Positions 7,288 to 9,084 of a stretch of DNA of 9,084 nucleotides are shown in pieces. The notes beneath the pieces are model-generated. The model made no database searches, was not told where the DNA came from, and saw nothing but the letters and a program-made list of their open reading frames with translations. Within the stretch, counting starts at the first letter, position 1. Each line of letters begins with the position of its first letter. Source of the DNA: Clostridiales bacterium. Lineage in GTDB: Bacteria; Bacillota; Clostridia; Lachnospirales; Lachnospiraceae. The translations under genes were made by a program, and so were the position numbers. The DNA lies in contig JAJQBV010000171.1 of NCBI GenBank assembly GCA_021203115.1, forward strand, positions 1 through 9,084. Reading direction: 5' to 3'.

Positions 7288-8502
7288 ATGTACAAGATCA
7301 ATGACAATTACCAGAAGCTGCCGGGCAGCTATCTGTTCAGCACGATCGCAAAGAAGGTGAGGAAATATCAGGAGGCAAATCCGGAAAAGAATCTGATCCG
7401 CCTCGGTATCGGCGACGTGACCCAGCCGCTGGCTCCGGCGATCATCGACGCGCTGCACAGCGCGGTGGATGAGATGGGAAAGGCGGAGACATTCCGCGGA
7501 TATGCGCCGGATCTCGGATATGAGTTCCTCCGCAATGCCATCGCGGAAAATGATTACCGTGCGAGGGGCTGCGATATCAGCCCGGACGAGATCTTTGTCT
7601 CGGACGGCGCGAAGAGCGATTCCGCCAATATTCAGGAGATTTTCTCCGTGGAAAATAAGATCGCGGTCTGCGACCCGGTCTATCCGGTCTATGTGGATTC
7701 CAACGTCATGGCCGGCCGGACAGGTACCTACGATCCCGCGGCCGAGACATGGAGCGATGTGATCTACATGCCGTGCACGAAGGAGAACGGTTTTGTCCCC
7801 GCGTTTCCGGAGAAAACGCCGGACATGATCTATCTCTGCCTGCCGAACAATCCGACCGGAACGACGCTCACAAAGAGCCAGCTTCAGGAGTGGGTGGATT
7901 ACGCGAACCGGGTTGGCGCGGTGATCCTCTATGACGGCGCATACGAGGCGTACATCTCTGAGGATGATGTGGCGCACACGATCTATGAGTGCGAGGGCGC
8001 AAAGACCTGCGCGATCGAGTTAAAGAGCTTTTCCAAGAACGCCGGATTTACCGGTGTCCGTCTGGGATACACGGTTGTCCCGAAGGAGTTGACCTGCGGC
8101 GGGGTTGCGCTTCACGGGATGTGGGCGAGACGCCACGGAACGAAGTTCAACGGCGCGCCTTACATCGTGCAGCGCGCCGGTGAGGCGGTTTACAGCGAGG
8201 CCGGAAAGGCGCAGTTAAAGGAGCAGGTGGCGTATTATATGAAAAATGCGGCCGCGATCAAGAGCGGGCTCACCGAAGCCGGATATGAGGTTTTCGGCGG
8301 TGTCAACGCGCCGTACATCTGGCTGAAGACGCCGGGGAATATGACATCATGGGAGTTTTTCGATTATCTTCTCTCGACTGCGAATGTGGTCGGCACGCCG
8401 GGCTCCGGATTCGGACCGAGCGGAGAGGGGTACTTCCGCCTGACCGCGTTCGGGACCTACGAAAACACGCTGGCAGCGTTGGAGCGGATCCGGAAAATGT
8501 AG
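7288..8502 (+). CDS. dapL: LL-diaminopimelate aminotransferase
   Basis: A 404-aa PLP-dependent fold-type I aminotransferase that makes LL-diaminopimelate directly from tetrahydrodipicolinate and glutamate, for lysine and peptidoglycan. Typical DapL features: N-terminal NYQKLPGSYLF, LGIGDVTQPL (39-48), FRGYAPDLGYEFLR (69-82), SDGAKSD (105-111), DPVYPVYVDSNVMAGRTG (129-146), LPNNPTGT (185-192), cofactor Asp216 and Tyr219, SFSKNAGFTGVRLGY with Schiff-base Lys250, and Arg384 in YFRLTAFG. This set separates it from ordinary aspartate aminotransferases. The start is ATG 7288, supported by AAGGAGA (7274-7280); a GTG at 7243 would add 15 residues without a ribosome site. It lies 51 bp after the ANTAR gene with no terminator between, so read-through from the glnA operon is possible. 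A strong terminator follows. Confidence 0.95.
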   Translation: MYKINDNYQKLPGSYLFSTIAKKVRKYQEANPEKNLIRLGIGDVTQPLAPAIIDALHSAVDEMGKAETFRGYAPDLGYEFLRNAIAENDYRARGCDISPDEIFVSDGAKSDSANIQEIFSVENKIAVCDPVYPVYVDSNVMAGRTGTYDPAAETWSDVIYMPCTKENGFVPAFPEKTPDMIYLCLPNNPTGTTLTKSQLQEWVDYANRVGAVILYDGAYEAYISEDDVAHTIYECEGAKTCAIELKSFSKNAGFTGVRLGYTVVPKELTCGGVALHGMWARRHGTKFNGAPYIVQRAGEAVYSEAGKAQLKEQVAYYMKNAAAIKSGLTEAGYEVFGGVNAPYIWLKTPGNMTSWEFFDYLLSTANVVGTPGSGFGPSGEGYFRLTAFGTYENTLAALERIRKM

Positions 8503-8522
8503 TGTTTGACTTATGAAAAACG

Positions 8523-8560
8523 AAAGATGGCGCCGGACGAAATGCCGACGCCATCTTTTT
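8523..8560 (+). terminator. Intrinsic terminator, probably bidirectional (dapL / typA)
   Basis: A 10-bp perfect stem pairs AAAGATGGCG (8523-8532) with CGCCATCTTT (8549-8558). A single C/A mismatch follows, then an inner CGG/CCG (8534-8536 with 8545-8547) closing an 8-nt loop. The plus-strand side ends in a T-rich run (8556-8570), ending dapL. On the minus strand the stem is followed by TTTCGTTTTTC, so the same hairpin can end typA, whose stop is at 8573-8575. Confidence 0.9.
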
Positions 8561-8572
8561 CTTCTTTTCTTT

Positions 8573-9084
8573 TTATCCGTTTTTCCGCATCGCCGCCCGT
8601 TTGCGCAGGGTGGGATCCAGAATTTTCTTTCGCAGCCGGAGGCTCTTCGGTGTGACCTCCAGCAGCTCATCCGTGTCGACGAAATCCAGCGCCTGCTCCA
8701 GACTCAGGATCCGGGGCGGTGTCAATGTCAGCGCCTCGTCCGCGGAGGAGGAACGGGTGTTGGTCAGGTGTTTTTTCTTGCAAACATTCAGCTCGATGTC
8801 CTCCTGCCGGGAACATTCTCCCACGATCATGCCGGAGTAAACCTTCTCACCCGGTCCGATGAAAAGTGAACCGCGCTCCTGTGCGGAGAAAAGTCCGTAG
8901 GTCACGGATTCTCCCGGCTCAAAGGCGATGAGGGAGCCGAGCTTCCGGTAGGTGATCTCTCCCTTGTAGGGTTCGTATCCGTCGAAAATGGTGTTCATGA
9001 TGCCGTTGCCCTTGGTGTCGGTGAGGAAGTCTCCCCGATAACCGATCAGCCCGCGGGAGGGGATGCGGAAGGTGAGGCGGGTAT
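8573..9084 (-). CDS. typA: Translational GTPase TypA/BipA, C-terminal part (5' end beyond right edge)
   Basis: The frame is open to the right edge, leaving about 169 C-terminal residues. The GTPase domain is not in the window. Recognisable TypA/BipA segments in order are RLTFRIPSRGLIGYRGDFLTDTKGNGI, YEPYKG, YGLFSAQERGSLFIGPG, VYSGMIVGE and the BipA-specific C-terminal domain NVCKKKHLTN, SSADEALTLTPPRILSLEQAL and EVTPKSLRLRKKIL. These belong to the EF-G-like domain V and the unique C-terminal domain that bind the ribosome. TypA is a ribosome-associated GTPase linked to ribosome assembly and stress or cold growth. The ATG at 8998 is internal, since conserved sequence continues upstream. It is convergent with dapL. 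Confidence 0.95.
   Translation of the reverse strand, partial: TRLTFRIPSRGLIGYRGDFLTDTKGNGIMNTIFDGYEPYKGEITYRKLGSLIAFEPGESVTYGLFSAQERGSLFIGPGEKVYSGMIVGECSRQEDIELNVCKKKHLTNTRSSSADEALTLTPPRILSLEQALDFVDTDELLEVTPKSLRLRKKILDPTLRKRAAMRKNG

Noticed and set aside
5230..7977. A 915-codon open frame on the minus strand opposite hisA, glnA, the ANTAR gene and part of dapL.
   Set aside because: It spans four well-supported plus-strand genes and their gaps. Its product is rich in Arg, His, Asp and Leu with no recognisable domain, as expected of an antisense shadow of G/C-ending codons. I see no ribosome site that would favour it.
8573..8998. A complete 141-aa gene starting at ATG 8998.
   Set aside because: The frame stays open to the right edge, and the upstream codons encode the conserved TypA segment RGLIGYRGDFLTDTKGNGI, so the ATG is internal.

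Overview
The window looks like a chromosomal segment of a low-to-mid GC Gram-positive anaerobe, most likely Clostridia and probably Lachnospiraceae. The support is indirect: strong AAGGAGG-type ribosome sites, consensus sigma-A promoters, a GSI-alpha-type glutamine synthetase followed by an ANTAR regulator, LL-diaminopimelate aminotransferase (DapL), and a eukaryotic-type HisA. No rRNA or other taxonomic marker is present, so the family assignment is inference.

Layout from left to right. Positions 1-207 hold the AT-rich 3' end of an unrecognised gene. Positions 234-2870 hold a compact heavy-metal resistance operon: a sigma-A promoter with an overlapping SmtB/CzrA-like operator, a free-standing 72-aa HMA metal-binding protein, a P1B-type Zn/Cd/Pb-exporting ATPase with no N-terminal metal domain of its own, and an ArsR/SmtB repressor carrying both CadC-like metal sites. 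The sequence suggests a feedback loop in which the last gene's product represses the promoter of the first and metal releases it.

Positions 2877-4331 on the minus strand encode IMP dehydrogenase (guaB), convergent with arsR and only 6 bp from it. It has a perfect consensus promoter and an approximately 80-nt leader containing mutually exclusive small hairpins. The guaB promoter lies back to back with the start of a plus-strand operon at 4541-7236: a HIS6-like ProFAR isomerase (hisA), then glutamine synthetase (glnA) overlapping it by 4 bp, then an ANTAR RNA-binding regulator whose receiver domain has lost its phosphorylation residues. dapL (7288-8502) follows and may be co-transcribed. A strong, probably bidirectional terminator separates it from the convergent typA/bipA gene, which runs off the right edge.

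The central block is nitrogen and amino-acid metabolism. GlnA makes the glutamine used by the next histidine step (HisFH, acting on the HisA product) and by GMP synthase, downstream of GuaB. The ANTAR protein is a likely nitrogen-linked antiterminator. No transposon, phage, CRISPR or RNA gene is visible. I see no wholly new system. The most unusual elements are the split metal-ATPase system, the eukaryotic-type HisA coupled to glnA, the phosphorylation-independent ANTAR protein and the guaB leader.
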